Source of the DNA: an uncultured Flavobacteriaceae bacterium
GTDB taxonomy: Bacteria; Bacteroidota; Bacteroidia; Flavobacteriales; Flavobacteriaceae
Assembly: GCA_945788155.1 (NCBI GenBank)
Contig: CALZKX010000281.1
Coordinates: 1 to 31,839 of the forward strand
Length of the DNA: 31,839 nt
Reading direction: 5' to 3'
How positions within the stretch are numbered: the stretch's first letter is position 1; every line of letters starts with the position of its first letter. Shown here piece by piece: positions 1-7,749 of the stretch. A model generated the notes under the pieces. The model was given only the letters and a program-made list of their open reading frames with translations, made no database searches and was not told where the DNA came from. A program made the position numbers and the translations under genes.

Positions 1-874
1 CATTTTTATTGAATGATACTAAGTCTCCTAATGTATCTACTTCAGCAGCTTTTAAACAGTTAAGTGCACGTACTGAAAGATCCATATCTATTAATTTGGT
101 TTTCAGTAATTGTCTCATGTGAAGTGATTCTTCATCATAAGTTTCGGTTTGTGCAATTTCATCAGCTTCAAGAGTGATACGCTCATCTGAGAATAACATG
201 AAGTGGTGAATTAATATTTTTGCTGCTTCGGTTAAAGCATCTTGAGGGTTTATTGAACCGTCTGTGTCGATTTCAAAAACCAGTTTTTCGTAATCTGTTT
301 TTTGTTCAACACGAAAGTTCTCAACACTATACTTAACATTCTTTATTGGTGTGTAAATAGAATCTGTAAAGATGGTTCCCATTGGTGCTGTAGCTTTTTT
401 ATTTTCTTCAGCTGGTACATATCCTCTACCTTTTTCTATGGTAATTTCCATATTGATACTCACTTTAGGGTCTAAGTTACAGATAACTAAATCTGAATTT
501 AATACTTGGAATCCTGAAATGAATTTTTGAAAATCACCTGCAGTAATTTGTTCTTGTCCTGAGATTGAAATAGATACCGATTCGTTATCAATTTCGTCTA
601 TTTGACGCTTAAAACGCACTTGTTTTAAGTTAAGAATCATTTCTGTTACATCTTCTACTACACCTGCAATAGTAGAGAATTCATGCTCTACTCCTTCAAT
701 TCTAACTGAGGTAATTGCAAATCCTTCTAAAGAAGAAAGTAAAACTCTTCTTAAAGCATTTCCTACTGTTAATCCATAACCTGGTTCTAAAGGTCTAAAT
801 TCGAATTTACCTTGAGAATCCGTAGAATCAATCATGATTACTTTGTCGGGCTTCTGAAAATTTAATATTGCCAT
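1..874 (-). CDS. rpoA: RNA polymerase subunit alpha (partial, C-terminus cut by window edge)
   Basis: Alpha subunit of RNA polymerase: its N-terminal domain dimerises and assembles beta and beta', and its C-terminal domain touches DNA and activators. The frame starts at ATG 874 (MAILNFQKPDK) and stays open to the left edge, giving 291 codons against about 330 usual for Bacteroidota, so some 40 residues are missing. GLTVGNALRRVLLSSLEG at 34-51 is the conserved dimerisation segment. The start of the C-terminal domain is visible as DLSVRALNCLK; Arg269 there aligns with the DNA-contacting Arg265 of E. coli. It follows rpsD by 96 bases in which I see no clear signal. rplQ is expected next, outside the window. 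Identity is certain. Confidence 0.97.
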   Translation of the reverse strand, partial: MAILNFQKPDKVIMIDSTDSQGKFEFRPLEPGYGLTVGNALRRVLLSSLEGFAITSVRIEGVEHEFSTIAGVVEDVTEMILNLKQVRFKRQIDEIDNESVSISISGQEQITAGDFQKFISGFQVLNSDLVICNLDPKVSINMEITIEKGRGYVPAEENKKATAPMGTIFTDSIYTPIKNVKYSVENFRVEQKTDYEKLVFEIDTDGSINPQDALTEAAKILIHHFMLFSDERITLEADEIAQTETYDEESLHMRQLLKTKLIDMDLSVRALNCLKAAEVDTLGDLVSFNKN

Positions 875-970
875 TTTTTTCTTCTTTTTAATTGTTATTT
901 AGTTGCGCGATCTATAAGTTTGAAGAAATGCTTATAAACCCTTTGGCCAAATACCAATATGATTAATTTA

Positions 971-1576
971 TTATTTAGAATATAATTCTACTATGAATTG
1001 CTCGTTGATATTTTCTGGAATTTGAACTCTTGCAGGAATTGAAACATAAGTTCCTTGCATAGTATCTTTATTCCATGTAATCCACTCATAAACACTTGAT
1101 GATGCCGTTAATGCACTATCGATAGCTTCTAAAGATTTTGATTTCTCTCTAACTGCTACCACATCACCTGCTTTTAAAGAATAAGAAGGAATGTTTACGA
1201 TGTTACCATTTACAGTAATATGCCTGTGCGAAACTAGTTGTCTTGCTCCTCTTCTAGAACGAGACAATCCCATTCTATAAACAACGTTATCTAATCTAGA
1301 TTCACATAATTGCAACAATACCTCACCTGTAATTCCAGGAGCTGCAGTTGCATGCTTAAACATGTTTCTAAATTGACGTTCTAAAATACCGTAAGTGTAT
1401 TTTGCTTTTTGCTTCTCCATTAACTGGATAGCATATTCAGATTTTTTTCCACGTCTTCTGTTGTTTCCGTGTTGACCTGGAGGATAATTTCTTTTTTCAA
1501 AAGATTTATCTTCTCCAAAAATAGCTTCTCCGAATTTACGTGCTATTTTAGTTTTAGGACCAGTATATCTTGCCAT
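971..1576 (-). CDS. rpsD: 30S ribosomal protein S4
   Basis: Primary 16S rRNA-binding protein that starts assembly of the 30S body; in other bacteria S4 also represses its own operon. It has 201 residues, the usual Bacteroidota length. The N-terminal part has YPPGQHG (31-37), and an S4 RNA-binding domain spans about 92-155 (RLDNVVYRMG, then TVNGNIVNIPSYSLKAGD). The only cysteine is Cys91, so the N-terminal zinc knuckle of some S4 proteins is absent (C-minus form). A 166-base gap separates it from rpsK. That gap is a reasonable place to look for S4 feedback control, but no S4 site is recognisable by eye. Confidence 0.98.
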   Translation of the reverse strand: MARYTGPKTKIARKFGEAIFGEDKSFEKRNYPPGQHGNNRRRGKKSEYAIQLMEKQKAKYTYGILERQFRNMFKHATAAPGITGEVLLQLCESRLDNVVYRMGLSRSRRGARQLVSHRHITVNGNIVNIPSYSLKAGDVVAVREKSKSLEAIDSALTASSSVYEWITWNKDTMQGTYVSIPARVQIPENINEQFIVELYSK

Positions 1577-1605
1577 TTTTAAATTTGTTTTGAGAGTGAT
1601 TATGA

Positions 1606-1619
1606 ATTAAGGTCTTAAT
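1606..1619. repeat. Short inverted repeat upstream of rpsD
   Basis: ATTAAG-GT-CTTAAT is a perfect 6-base-arm inverted repeat about 30-43 bases upstream of the rpsD start, in the rpsK-rpsD gap. It is AT-rich and could arise by chance. Its only interest is that it lies in the leader of rpsD, whose product is a known autoregulator in other bacteria. Confidence 0.3.
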
Positions 1620-1700
1620 CTTATCCTTCGATAATCGTGAATCTCTCGTTGATACTTGTTTATATTAATCTTTTATTTAAAGTTTACTTAAAAACTTAAA

Positions 1701-1728
1701 AGACTCTTCGACTGGGCTCAGAGTGACA
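1701..1728. repeat. Dispersed hairpin repeat of the CTGAGC-nnn-GTCGAAG type
   Basis: The plus strand reads CTTCGACTGGGCTCAGAGTG, flanked by arms ACTCT (1703-1707) and AGAGT (1720-1724) that can pair around a 12-base loop. On the transcribed strand this is the CTGAGC...AGTCGAAG element, which I remember as a common intergenic repeat in Bacteroidota and other bacteria. In those copies the outer arms change together (for example ATTCT with AGAAT). It is more GC-rich than its surroundings and sits in the rpsK-rpsD gap. Only one copy is in this window, so family membership rests on memory. Confidence 0.6.
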
Positions 1729-1742
1729 ATTAAGTTAATGTG

Positions 1743-2126
1743 TTAAACTCTTCTACGTTTTGGAGGTCTACATCCATTATGAGGCGTTGGTGTTACATCG
1801 ATAATTTCTGTAACTTCAATACCACCATTATGAATTGATCTAATAGCAGATTCTCTACCATTACCAGGACCCTTAACATACACTTTTACTTTCTTTAAAC
1901 CAGCTTCTTTAGCTACGTTTAAAGCATCCTCGGCTGCTAATTGCGCAGCGTAAGGTGTGTTTTTCTTAGAGCCTCTAAATCCCATTTTACCAGCTGATGA
2001 CCATGAAATTACGTCGCCTTTTTTGTTGGTAAGTGAAATGATAATGTTATTAAAAGAAGCGGTAATATGCGCTTCTCCAGCAGATTCTACTATAACTTTA
2101 CGTTTTTTAGTACTTGACTTTGCCAT
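1743..2126 (-). CDS. rpsK: 30S ribosomal protein S11
   Basis: Platform protein of the 30S subunit that helps form the mRNA exit region with S7 and S18. It is 127 residues with a lysine-rich N-terminus (MAKSSTKKRK), the conserved core VKGPGNGRESAIR (83-95) and the family C-terminal signature TPTPHNGCRPPKRRRV (112-127). Length and motifs are ordinary. It is preceded by a 121-base gap after rpsM and followed by a 166-base gap before rpsD, both unusually long for this operon and both carrying palindromic or repeat elements. Confidence 0.98.
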   Translation of the reverse strand: MAKSSTKKRKVIVESAGEAHITASFNNIIISLTNKKGDVISWSSAGKMGFRGSKKNTPYAAQLAAEDALNVAKEAGLKKVKVYVKGPGNGRESAIRSIHNGGIEVTEIIDVTPTPHNGCRPPKRRRV

Positions 2127-2139
2127 ATCTTTTAGTTTC

Positions 2140-2163
2140 TAGTTGTTAGCTTTTAGTTGTTAG
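2140..2163. repeat. Short tandem direct repeat upstream of rpsK
   Basis: TAGTTGTTAG occurs twice (2140-2149 and 2154-2163) with a 14-base period. On the transcribed strand it is CTAACAACTA with AACTA-rich flanks. Such low-complexity CTAACAACTAA tracts are, from memory, frequent in flavobacterial intergenic DNA. It lies just upstream of the rpsK start. Confidence 0.5.
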
Positions 2164-2207
2164 AATCCTAAACTTTTATATTTCAAACAGATTCGTCTAA
2201 CGTTTAT

Positions 2208-2223
2208 CCCGATAACTATCGGG
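2208..2223. repeat. Perfect palindromic hairpin (CCCGATA/TATCGGG) in rpsM-rpsK gap
   Basis: CCCGATA-AC-TATCGGG has 7-base perfect arms around 2 bases (in RNA more likely a 6-base stem with a 4-base loop). No U-run follows on the minus strand, so it is not a classical intrinsic terminator. It resembles two other TCCCGA/TCGGGA hairpins in this operon (6879-6894 and 13301-13321). All three sit in the longer gaps between ribosomal genes. Confidence 0.7.
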
Positions 2224-2247
2224 AACTAATGACTAATGTCTTAATTG

Positions 2248-2622
2248 TTATTTAGTTGCCATTTTTTTGTTAGCAACAGTTTTTCTTCTACCTTTTCTAG
2301 TTCTAGAATTGTTTTTAGTACGTTGCCCTCTTAATGGAAGACCAGCTCTATGACGAATACCTCTGTAACATCCAATATCCATTAATCGCTTAATGTTTAA
2401 TTGTGTTTCAGAACGTAGTTCACCTTCAATTTTAAATGTACCAACAGCATCACGGATTGCTCCAATTTCGTTGTCGGTCCAATCTTGAACTTTAGTGCTT
2501 TCGTCAACTTTAGCAGTAGCTAAAATTTCTTTTGCTCTACTTCTACCTATTCCATAGATATAAGTTAAAGAGATTACTCCTCTTTTTTGTTTTGGTATGT
2601 CTACACCTGCAATTCTTGCCAT
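2248..2622 (-). CDS. rpsM: 30S ribosomal protein S13
   Basis: Head protein of the 30S subunit that contacts the 50S subunit (bridges B1a/B1b) and P-site tRNA. It is 124 residues, starting MARIAGVDIPKQKRG. The helix-two-turn-helix region YIYGIGRSRAKEIL (21-34) and the signature YRGIRHRAGLPLRGQRTK (86-103) are intact, with a basic tail (RTRKGRRKTVANKK) that reaches tRNA. It starts 2 bases after the rpmJ stop, so the two are probably translationally coupled. Confidence 0.98.
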   Translation of the reverse strand: MARIAGVDIPKQKRGVISLTYIYGIGRSRAKEILATAKVDESTKVQDWTDNEIGAIRDAVGTFKIEGELRSETQLNIKRLMDIGCYRGIRHRAGLPLRGQRTKNNSRTRKGRRKTVANKKMATK

Positions 2623-2624
2623 AA

Positions 2625-2741
2625 TTACCCTTGTCTTTGTTTGAATCTAGGATTCTTTTTGTTAATGACGTAAAGTCTACCTTTTCTACGCACGATTTTG
2701 CAATCTGCGCTACGCTTTTTTACTGATGCTCTTACTTTCAT
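2625..2741 (-). CDS. rpmJ: 50S ribosomal protein L36 (zinc-free form)
   Basis: Smallest 50S protein, which binds 23S rRNA near the base of the L7/L12 stalk. I found this 38-residue gene by reading the minus strand between infA and rpsM: it starts at ATG 2741 (MKVRASVKKRSADCKIVRR) and stops at TAA 2625-2627. The usual zinc set (two CxxC cysteines, a third Cys and a His) is reduced to Cys14; the last positions are Asn/Lys/Phe. This makes it the zinc-independent form, which I recall as usual in Bacteroidota. It is 4 bases after infA and 2 before rpsM. Confidence 0.95.
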   Translation of the reverse strand: MKVRASVKKRSADCKIVRRKGRLYVINKKNPRFKQRQG

Positions 2742-2745
2742 CGTA

Positions 2746-2961
2746 TTAGTATCTATAAGTTATTCGAGCCTTTGTCAAATCATAAGGACTCATTTCTAAT
2801 TTCACTTTGTCTCCTGGTAATAACTTAATATAATGCATCCGCATTTTACCAGAAATATGTGCAGTCACAATGTGACCGTTTTCTAATTCAACACGAAACA
2901 TAGCATTTGATAATGCTTCTATAATTGTTCCGTCTTGTTCTATTGCCGCTTGTTTTGCCAT
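2746..2961 (-). CDS. infA: Translation initiation factor IF-1
   Basis: Small OB-fold factor that binds the A site of the 30S subunit and helps IF-2 and IF-3 during initiation. It has 71 residues, the standard length, and starts MAKQAAIEQDGTIIEA. The S1-like fold is recognisable from MFRVELENGHIVTAHISGKM (20-39) and LPGDKVKLEMSPYDLTKARI (48-67). It lies between secY (13 bases) and rpmJ (4 bases). The adk and map genes that often separate secY and infA elsewhere are missing here. Confidence 0.98.
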   Translation of the reverse strand: MAKQAAIEQDGTIIEALSNAMFRVELENGHIVTAHISGKMRMHYIKLLPGDKVKLEMSPYDLTKARITYRY

Positions 2962-2974
2962 AGTAATTAGGTTT

Positions 2975-4318
2975 TTAGCCTTTTCTATTTTTACCTGTCT
3001 TCATCAAGCCATCGTAATGTTTGTTCAACAAGTATGAATTCACTTGTTGCATCGTATCAATTGCAACTCCAACCATAATTAACAACGAGGTTCCTCCAAA
3101 AAATAATGCCCAACCTTGTTGTACGTTCATAAGCTTTACAATAAATGCAGGGAACACTGCTATTAATGCTAAGAATATAGAACCTGGTAAGGTAATTTGA
3201 GACATTATTTTATCTAAGTACTCTGATGTTTCTGTTCCTGGTCGAATTCCTGGAATAAAACCACCGCTACGTTTTAAATCGTCGGCCATTTTATTTGTAG
3301 GTACTGTAATTGCAGTATAGAAATATGTGAATATTATAATTAATATTGCAAACACAACATTGTACCATAAGCCGAACATATCTTGAAAATTAGTTTGCAT
3401 CCATTGACCTACGCTGGAATCTTTCATAAAGTCCATGCCTCCAATTAATCCTGGAACGAACATAATAGCTTGTGCAAAGATAATTGGCATTACACCTGAA
3501 GCATTTAATTTAAGAGGTATATATTGTCTTGAACCAAATACATTTTTCTCATAACCTCCAGACTGAGTACGTCTTGCATACTGTACTGCAATTTTACGTA
3601 CAGCCATAACAAGCATAACTGATGCCAAGATAATTACAAACCAAACTACCAATTCTATAAGGATCATGATTAATCCACCATTAGATTCGGTAACTCTTGC
3701 TGCATATTCTTGAACAAAAGATACTGGTAATGTTGCAATAATACCTACCATAATTAATATAGAGATACCGTTGCCTATTCCTTTATCTGTAATTTTTTCA
3801 CCCAACCACATTGCAAAAATAGTTCCTGTTACAAGTATAACGATTGAAGAAAAATAGAATAATCCACCTTGACCTAATAAAAATGCTTCTTGTGGTATTC
3901 CTAAAGAAGGTAAGCTTACTAAATACCCTGGTGCTTGAACCAAACATATTGCAATGGTTAACCAACGTGTTATTTGCGTAATCTTCTTTTGACCACTTGC
4001 GCCTTCTTTTTGTAGTTTTTGTAAATAAGGAATTGCAATTCCCATTAACTGCACCACAATAGAAGCCGAGATATATGGCATAATACCTAAAGCAAATACC
4101 GAAGCATTAGCAAAAGCACCACCTGTAAAGGCATTTAACAAACCTAGAAGACCACTGTCTGTACTATCTCCTAAGGCTCCTAATTTGCTTGCATCGATAC
4201 CAGGAAGAACAACCTGTGCTCCAAAACGGTACACTAAAAGCATCCCTAACGTTAAAATGATTCGGTCTTTTAGTTCTGTTATTTTCCAAACATTCTTTAA
4301 AGTCTCTATTAATTTCAT
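2975..4318 (-). CDS. secY: Preprotein translocase subunit SecY
   Basis: Channel-forming subunit of the Sec translocon in the inner membrane, which exports unfolded proteins with SecE, SecG and SecA. It is 447 residues, with about ten hydrophobic membrane segments; the first covers roughly 20-36. The plug region follows, including TGGAFANASVFALGIMPYIS (65-84). The conserved loop with YARRTQSGG and the cytosolic loop GGFIPGIRPG, which contacts ribosome and SecA, are present. It starts 16 bases after rplO and ends 13 before infA, the normal spc-operon position. No truncation is seen. Confidence 0.98.
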   Translation of the reverse strand: MKLIETLKNVWKITELKDRIILTLGMLLVYRFGAQVVLPGIDASKLGALGDSTDSGLLGLLNAFTGGAFANASVFALGIMPYISASIVVQLMGIAIPYLQKLQKEGASGQKKITQITRWLTIAICLVQAPGYLVSLPSLGIPQEAFLLGQGGLFYFSSIVILVTGTIFAMWLGEKITDKGIGNGISILIMVGIIATLPVSFVQEYAARVTESNGGLIMILIELVVWFVIILASVMLVMAVRKIAVQYARRTQSGGYEKNVFGSRQYIPLKLNASGVMPIIFAQAIMFVPGLIGGMDFMKDSSVGQWMQTNFQDMFGLWYNVVFAILIIIFTYFYTAITVPTNKMADDLKRSGGFIPGIRPGTETSEYLDKIMSQITLPGSIFLALIAVFPAFIVKLMNVQQGWALFFGGTSLLIMVGVAIDTMQQVNSYLLNKHYDGLMKTGKNRKG

Positions 4319-4334
4319 TGTTTGTTGGGTCTTT

Positions 4335-4787
4335 TTATAAAGTTACAGCTTCTCCTCCAGCAGCTTCGATAGCAGCTTTTGCTGAAGCAGTAAATTTATG
4401 CGCAGATACTTTTAATTTAGCTTTTAATTCGCCTCTTCCCAAAATTTTAACTAGATCGTTTTTTCCAGCTAAACGGAAGGTTGCAAATGTATCTAAATCT
4501 ACAGTGCCTTTTATTTTCTTATCGTCAACCATTTGTTGTAATGTATCTAGGTTGATACCTTGATATTCTTTACGGTTAATGTTAGTAAAACCAAATTTTG
4601 GCACACGTCTTTGAAGCGGCATTTGTCCACCTTCAAAACCTAATTTTCTAGAATAACCAGAACGAGATTTAGCTCCTTTGTGACCTCTTGTTGCGGTACC
4701 TCCTTTTCCAGAACCTTGTCCGCGACCAATGCGTTTACTATTATTGTTAACTGAACCTTCTGCAGGTTTTAAATTACTTAAATCCAT
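4335..4787 (-). CDS. rplO: 50S ribosomal protein L15
   Basis: Late-assembly 50S protein that binds 23S rRNA domain II. It is 150 residues with the glycine- and lysine-rich extended N-terminus (RIGRGQGSGKGGTATRGHKG, 20-39) typical of L15 and the signature GFEGGQMPLQRRVPKFGF (50-67). The C-terminal globular part ends in SAKAAIEAAGGEAVTL. Placed between rpmD (14 bases) and secY (16 bases), the canonical spc order. Confidence 0.98.
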   Translation of the reverse strand: MDLSNLKPAEGSVNNNSKRIGRGQGSGKGGTATRGHKGAKSRSGYSRKLGFEGGQMPLQRRVPKFGFTNINRKEYQGINLDTLQQMVDDKKIKGTVDLDTFATFRLAGKNDLVKILGRGELKAKLKVSAHKFTASAKAAIEAAGGEAVTL

Positions 4788-4801
4788 TTCAGTTTATATT
4801 T

Positions 4802-4981
4802 TTAAGCTTCTTCTACAGAAACTAAATGTTTAACTTTATTAACCATACCAAGGATATTTGGTGTGGCATCGTGTTCTATGGTTTGACCAATCTTTCTAAG
4901 ACCAAGAGCTTCAAGAGTTCTTTTTTGTCTTTGAGTACGGTTGATCGCACTTTTTTGTTTTGTTACTTTAATTTTTGCCAT
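4802..4981 (-). CDS. rpmD: 50S ribosomal protein L30
   Basis: Small 50S protein binding 23S rRNA. I read it on the minus strand between rpsE and rplO: ATG at 4981, MAKIKVTKQKSAINRTQRQK, then LEALGLRKIGQTIEHDATPN and a C-terminus ending VSVEEA before TAA at 4802-4804, for 59 residues. The segment ALGLRKIGQT with a following MVNKVKHLV matches the L30 fold signature. Length and place (rpsE-rpmD-rplO) are standard. A 90-residue frame on the opposite strand here is an antisense shadow. Confidence 0.97.
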   Translation of the reverse strand: MAKIKVTKQKSAINRTQRQKRTLEALGLRKIGQTIEHDATPNILGMVNKVKHLVSVEEA

Positions 4982-4992
4982 GATATCCTTAA

Positions 4993-5517
4993 TTATCCGT
5001 TAAAAACTTTTTCTAAAGAAATTCCTCTATTCTTAGCAATGGTTCTAGCATCTCTTAATTGCAACAATGCATCAAAAGTTGCTTTTACAACATTGTGAGG
5101 GTTGGAGGAACCTTGAGATTTTGATAATACATCATGAACACCTACGGCCTCTAAAACTGTTCTCACAGCTCCACCAGCAATAACTCCTGTACCAGGTGCT
5201 GCAGGAATAATATTTACTCTTGCTCCACCAAATTTACCTTTTTGTTCATGAGGTAATGTTCCTTTAATAATAGGAATTCGAACTAGGTTTTTCTTAGCAT
5301 CTTCTATTGCTTTTGCGATTGCACTAGCAACATCTTTAGATTTTCCTAAACCATGTCCTACAACACCTGCTTCATCGCCAACCACTACGATTGCCGAAAA
5401 ACCGAATGCTCTACCACCTTTTGTTACTTTTGTAACTCTTTGCACACCAACTAAACGATCTTTAAGATCCAATCCACTTGGTTTTACTAACTCTGCGCTT
5501 TTGTATTTTTGATACAT
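4993..5517 (-). CDS. rpsE: 30S ribosomal protein S5
   Basis: 30S protein at the mRNA entry site, involved in decoding accuracy and helicase action with S3 and S4. It is 174 residues. The N-terminal double-stranded RNA-binding-like domain contains VTKVTKGGRAFGFSAIVVVG (29-48) and GHGLGKSKDVASAIAKA. The C-terminal domain contains APGTGVIAGGAVRTVLEAVG. The first 20 residues (MYQKYKSAELVKPSGLDLKD) are a short leader of the kind seen in Bacteroidota S5. 6 bases after rplR and 11 before rpmD. Confidence 0.98.
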   Translation of the reverse strand: MYQKYKSAELVKPSGLDLKDRLVGVQRVTKVTKGGRAFGFSAIVVVGDEAGVVGHGLGKSKDVASAIAKAIEDAKKNLVRIPIIKGTLPHEQKGKFGGARVNIIPAAPGTGVIAGGAVRTVLEAVGVHDVLSKSQGSSNPHNVVKATFDALLQLRDARTIAKNRGISLEKVFNG

Positions 5518-5523
5518 AATTTC

Positions 5524-5880
5524 TTAGAATTTAAGTCCTGCTTCTCTAGCTCCTTCGGCTAATGATTTTACTCTACCATGGTATAAATAACCTCCTCTAT
5601 CGAAAGAGATTGTTTCTACACCTGCTTTTAAAGCTTTTTCAGCAACGCTTTTACCTACTAAAGTAGCAATTTCTGTTTTTGTTCCTTTTACTGAACTAAT
5701 GTCTTTGTCCCTAGAAGATGCTGTACTAATAGTTTTTCCGCTTACGTCATCTATAATTTGTGCGTAAATTTCTTTATTGCTTCTAAAAACAGATAATCTT
5801 GGTCTAGCTTCAGTTCCTGAAACTATTTTACGAATTCTGTTTTGTATTCTTTGTCTTCTATCGTTCTTTGATAATGCCAT
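5524..5880 (-). CDS. rplR: 50S ribosomal protein L18
   Basis: 5S rRNA-binding protein of the central protuberance, acting with L5. It has 118 residues. The basic N-terminus NDRRQRIQNRIRK is followed by RPRLSVFRSNKEIYAQIIDD (27-46) and the C-terminal signature FDRGGYLYHGRVKSLAEGAR (94-113). Normal length, no anomalies. It lies 10 bases after rplF and 6 before rpsE. Confidence 0.98.
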   Translation of the reverse strand: MALSKNDRRQRIQNRIRKIVSGTEARPRLSVFRSNKEIYAQIIDDVSGKTISTASSRDKDISSVKGTKTEIATLVGKSVAEKALKAGVETISFDRGGYLYHGRVKSLAEGAREAGLKF

Positions 5881-5890
5881 AACTTACTTA

Positions 5891-6433
5891 TTATGCTGAT
5901 TTACCTGCTTTTCTTCTAATTTCCTCTCCTACAAATTTAACTCCTTTTCCTTTGTATGGTTCAGGTTTACGGAAAGAGCGAATCTTTGCGGCTACTTGAC
6001 CAACCAATTGTTTGTCAAAAGATGTTAATTTTATTATGGGATTCTTTCCTTTTTCTGAAATTGTTTCAACTTTGACCTCTGGTGCAATGTTCAATACAAT
6101 ATTGTGAGAAAAACCTAAAGCTAAATCAAGTTTTTGTCCTTGATTGCTTGCTCTATATCCTACTCCTACTAATTCTAGTTCTTTAGACCATCCTTTAGAT
6201 ACACCTTCAATCATATTATGCATTAATGATCTATATAAACCATGCTTTGCTTTTTGATCTTTAGTATCTGAAGAACGAGTAACCATAATGTTACCATCTT
6301 CAACTTTAATTTCTATAGAATCGAAGTGTTGTGTTAATTCTCCTAATTTACCTTTAACAGTCACGATATTTTCTTTAATATCAACTGTTACGCCTTCTGG
6401 AATGGCTACTGGATTATTTCCTATTCTTGACAT
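5891..6433 (-). CDS. rplF: 50S ribosomal protein L6
   Basis: 50S protein near the sarcin-ricin loop and the L7/L12 stalk base, where elongation factors bind. It is 180 residues made of two related alpha/beta domains, about 1-80 and 82-175. MSRIGNNPVAIPEGV opens the first; the second ends with the family signature PEPYKGKGVKFVGEEIRRKA (157-176). 17 bases after rpsH and 10 before rplR. Confidence 0.98.
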   Translation of the reverse strand: MSRIGNNPVAIPEGVTVDIKENIVTVKGKLGELTQHFDSIEIKVEDGNIMVTRSSDTKDQKAKHGLYRSLMHNMIEGVSKGWSKELELVGVGYRASNQGQKLDLALGFSHNIVLNIAPEVKVETISEKGKNPIIKLTSFDKQLVGQVAAKIRSFRKPEPYKGKGVKFVGEEIRRKAGKSA

Positions 6434-6450
6434 TTCTTTTCGGCTTTAAA

Positions 6451-6849
6451 TTAGTATACGTAACACAATATTTCACCACCTACATTTTCTCTTTGAGCTT
6501 GTTTACCTGTCATCACTCCGTGAGAAGTAGAAACAATGGCAATACCAAGACCGTTAAGGATACGAGGTAATTCTTTTGAGCTTGCGTATTTACGTAAACC
6601 TGGTTTACTTATTCTTTGAATCCTTTTTATTACAGGTTCTTTAGTTTCTTTTGTGTACTTAAGGGCTATTTTAATAGTTCCTTGTACTGTAGAGTCATCG
6701 AACTTGTAACTTAAAATGTATCCTTGATCGAATAATATTTTAGTCATCTCTTTCTTTAAATTAGATGCTGGAATTTCAACCACTCTATGATTGGCTGCTA
6801 CCGCATTTCTAATTCTTGTTAAATAATCCGCTACTGGATCTGTATACAT
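6451..6849 (-). CDS. rpsH: 30S ribosomal protein S8
   Basis: Primary 16S rRNA-binding protein of the central domain; in E. coli S8 represses the spc genes by binding mRNA near rplE. It is 132 residues, opening MYTDPVADYLTRIRNA. The C-terminal rRNA-binding signature STSHGVMTGKQAQRENVGGE (107-126) is intact. It is preceded by a 70-base gap after rpsN that contains a hairpin (6879-6894), one of the few breaks in an otherwise tightly packed spc segment. Confidence 0.98.
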   Translation of the reverse strand: MYTDPVADYLTRIRNAVAANHRVVEIPASNLKKEMTKILFDQGYILSYKFDDSTVQGTIKIALKYTKETKEPVIKRIQRISKPGLRKYASSKELPRILNGLGIAIVSTSHGVMTGKQAQRENVGGEILCYVY

Positions 6850-6878
6850 AGTTATTAATTTGCGATTATGGTTTTTAA

Positions 6879-6894
6879 TCCCGAACCGTCGGGA
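6879..6894. repeat. TCCCGA/TCGGGA hairpin in rpsN-rpsH gap
   Basis: TCCCGA-ACCG-TCGGGA is a 6-base perfect stem with a 4-base loop, in the 70-base gap upstream of rpsH. No U-run follows on the minus strand. It shares the TCCCGA core with the hairpins at 2208-2223 and 13301-13321. Confidence 0.65.
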
Positions 6895-6919
6895 CTAAAC
6901 CTTTAATCAATTTATAATT

Positions 6920-7189
6920 TTACCAACTTGCCTTTCTAACGCCTGGAATTAATCCTTGGTTGGCCATTTCACGAAACATAACACGAGAAATTCCAAATGT
7001 TCTCATATAACCTTTAGGTCTTCCTGTTAACTTACATCTGTTATGCATGCGAATTGGTGAAGCGTTTTTTGGCAACTTTTGTAATGCTTCATAATCTCCT
7101 GCTTCTTTTAAAGCTTTACGCTTAGCGGCATATTTAGCTACTGTTTTTGCTCTTTTTACCTCGCGGGCTTTCATTGATTCTTTAGCCAT
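6920..7189 (-). CDS. rpsN: 30S ribosomal protein S14 (long, zinc-free form)
   Basis: 30S head protein binding 16S rRNA near S3, S10 and S19. It has 89 residues, the long form. In place of the two CxxC zinc motifs of the short form there is RMHNRCKLTGRPKGYMRTFG (47-66) with a single Cys52, so it does not bind zinc. C-terminal signature SRVMFREMANQGLIPGVRKASW region present (from 68). Located 3 bases after rplE and 70 before rpsH. Confidence 0.98.
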   Translation of the reverse strand: MAKESMKAREVKRAKTVAKYAAKRKALKEAGDYEALQKLPKNASPIRMHNRCKLTGRPKGYMRTFGISRVMFREMANQGLIPGVRKASW

Positions 7190-7192
7190 AAC

Positions 7193-7744
7193 TTAGTTTT
7201 TTTTAAAAGGTAATCCTAGTTCTGTTAATAATGATTTTGCTTCTTTATCGGTTTCGGCAGTAGTTACGAATGTAATATCCATTCCTGAAATTTTATTTAC
7301 CTTATCGATATCGATTTCAGGAAAAATGATTTGTTCAGTAATTCCTAAATTGTAATTACCTCTACCGTCAAATCCGTTAGCCTTAATACCGTTAAAATCT
7401 CTTACACGTGGTAATGACGATGTTACTAAACGATCTAAAAACTCATACATTTGCTCACCTCTTAAAGTCACTTTTGCACCAATTGGCATACCTTTACGCA
7501 ATTTAAAAGATGCAACATCCTTTTTAGATATTGTCGCTACTGCTTTTTGCCCAGATATTTTAGTCATCTCGTCTAATGCATAGTCGATTAACTTTTTGTC
7601 TGCAACAGCACCTCCAACTCCTCTAGATAAAACTATTTTAGATAGTTTTGGAACTTGCATTACATTTTTATAACCGAATTCTTCTGTAAGAGCAGGAACA
7701 ACCTTGTCCTTGTACTCTTGTTTTAATCTTGGAATATAAGCCAT
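7193..7744 (-). CDS. rplE: 50S ribosomal protein L5
   Basis: Binds 5S rRNA with L18 and contacts P-site tRNA and the S13 bridge. From ATG 7744 (MAYIPRLKQEYKDKVVPAL) it has 183 residues. A second in-frame ATG two codons upstream (7750) overlaps the rplX stop as TAATG. I prefer 7744 because MAY is the usual flavobacterial L5 start, but 7750 would couple translation directly to rplX. Signatures present: LSRGVGGAVADKK and the loop RDFNGIKANGFDGRGNYNLG, which binds 5S rRNA and S13. 3 bases before rpsN. Confidence 0.97.
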   Translation of the reverse strand: MAYIPRLKQEYKDKVVPALTEEFGYKNVMQVPKLSKIVLSRGVGGAVADKKLIDYALDEMTKISGQKAVATISKKDVASFKLRKGMPIGAKVTLRGEQMYEFLDRLVTSSLPRVRDFNGIKANGFDGRGNYNLGITEQIIFPEIDIDKVNKISGMDITFVTTAETDKEAKSLLTELGLPFKKN

Positions 7745-7749
7745 AACCA

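Noticed and set aside
1957..2142. 61-residue open frame on the plus strand over rpsK
   Set aside because: Antisense shadow of rpsK; no recognisable protein, no promoter.
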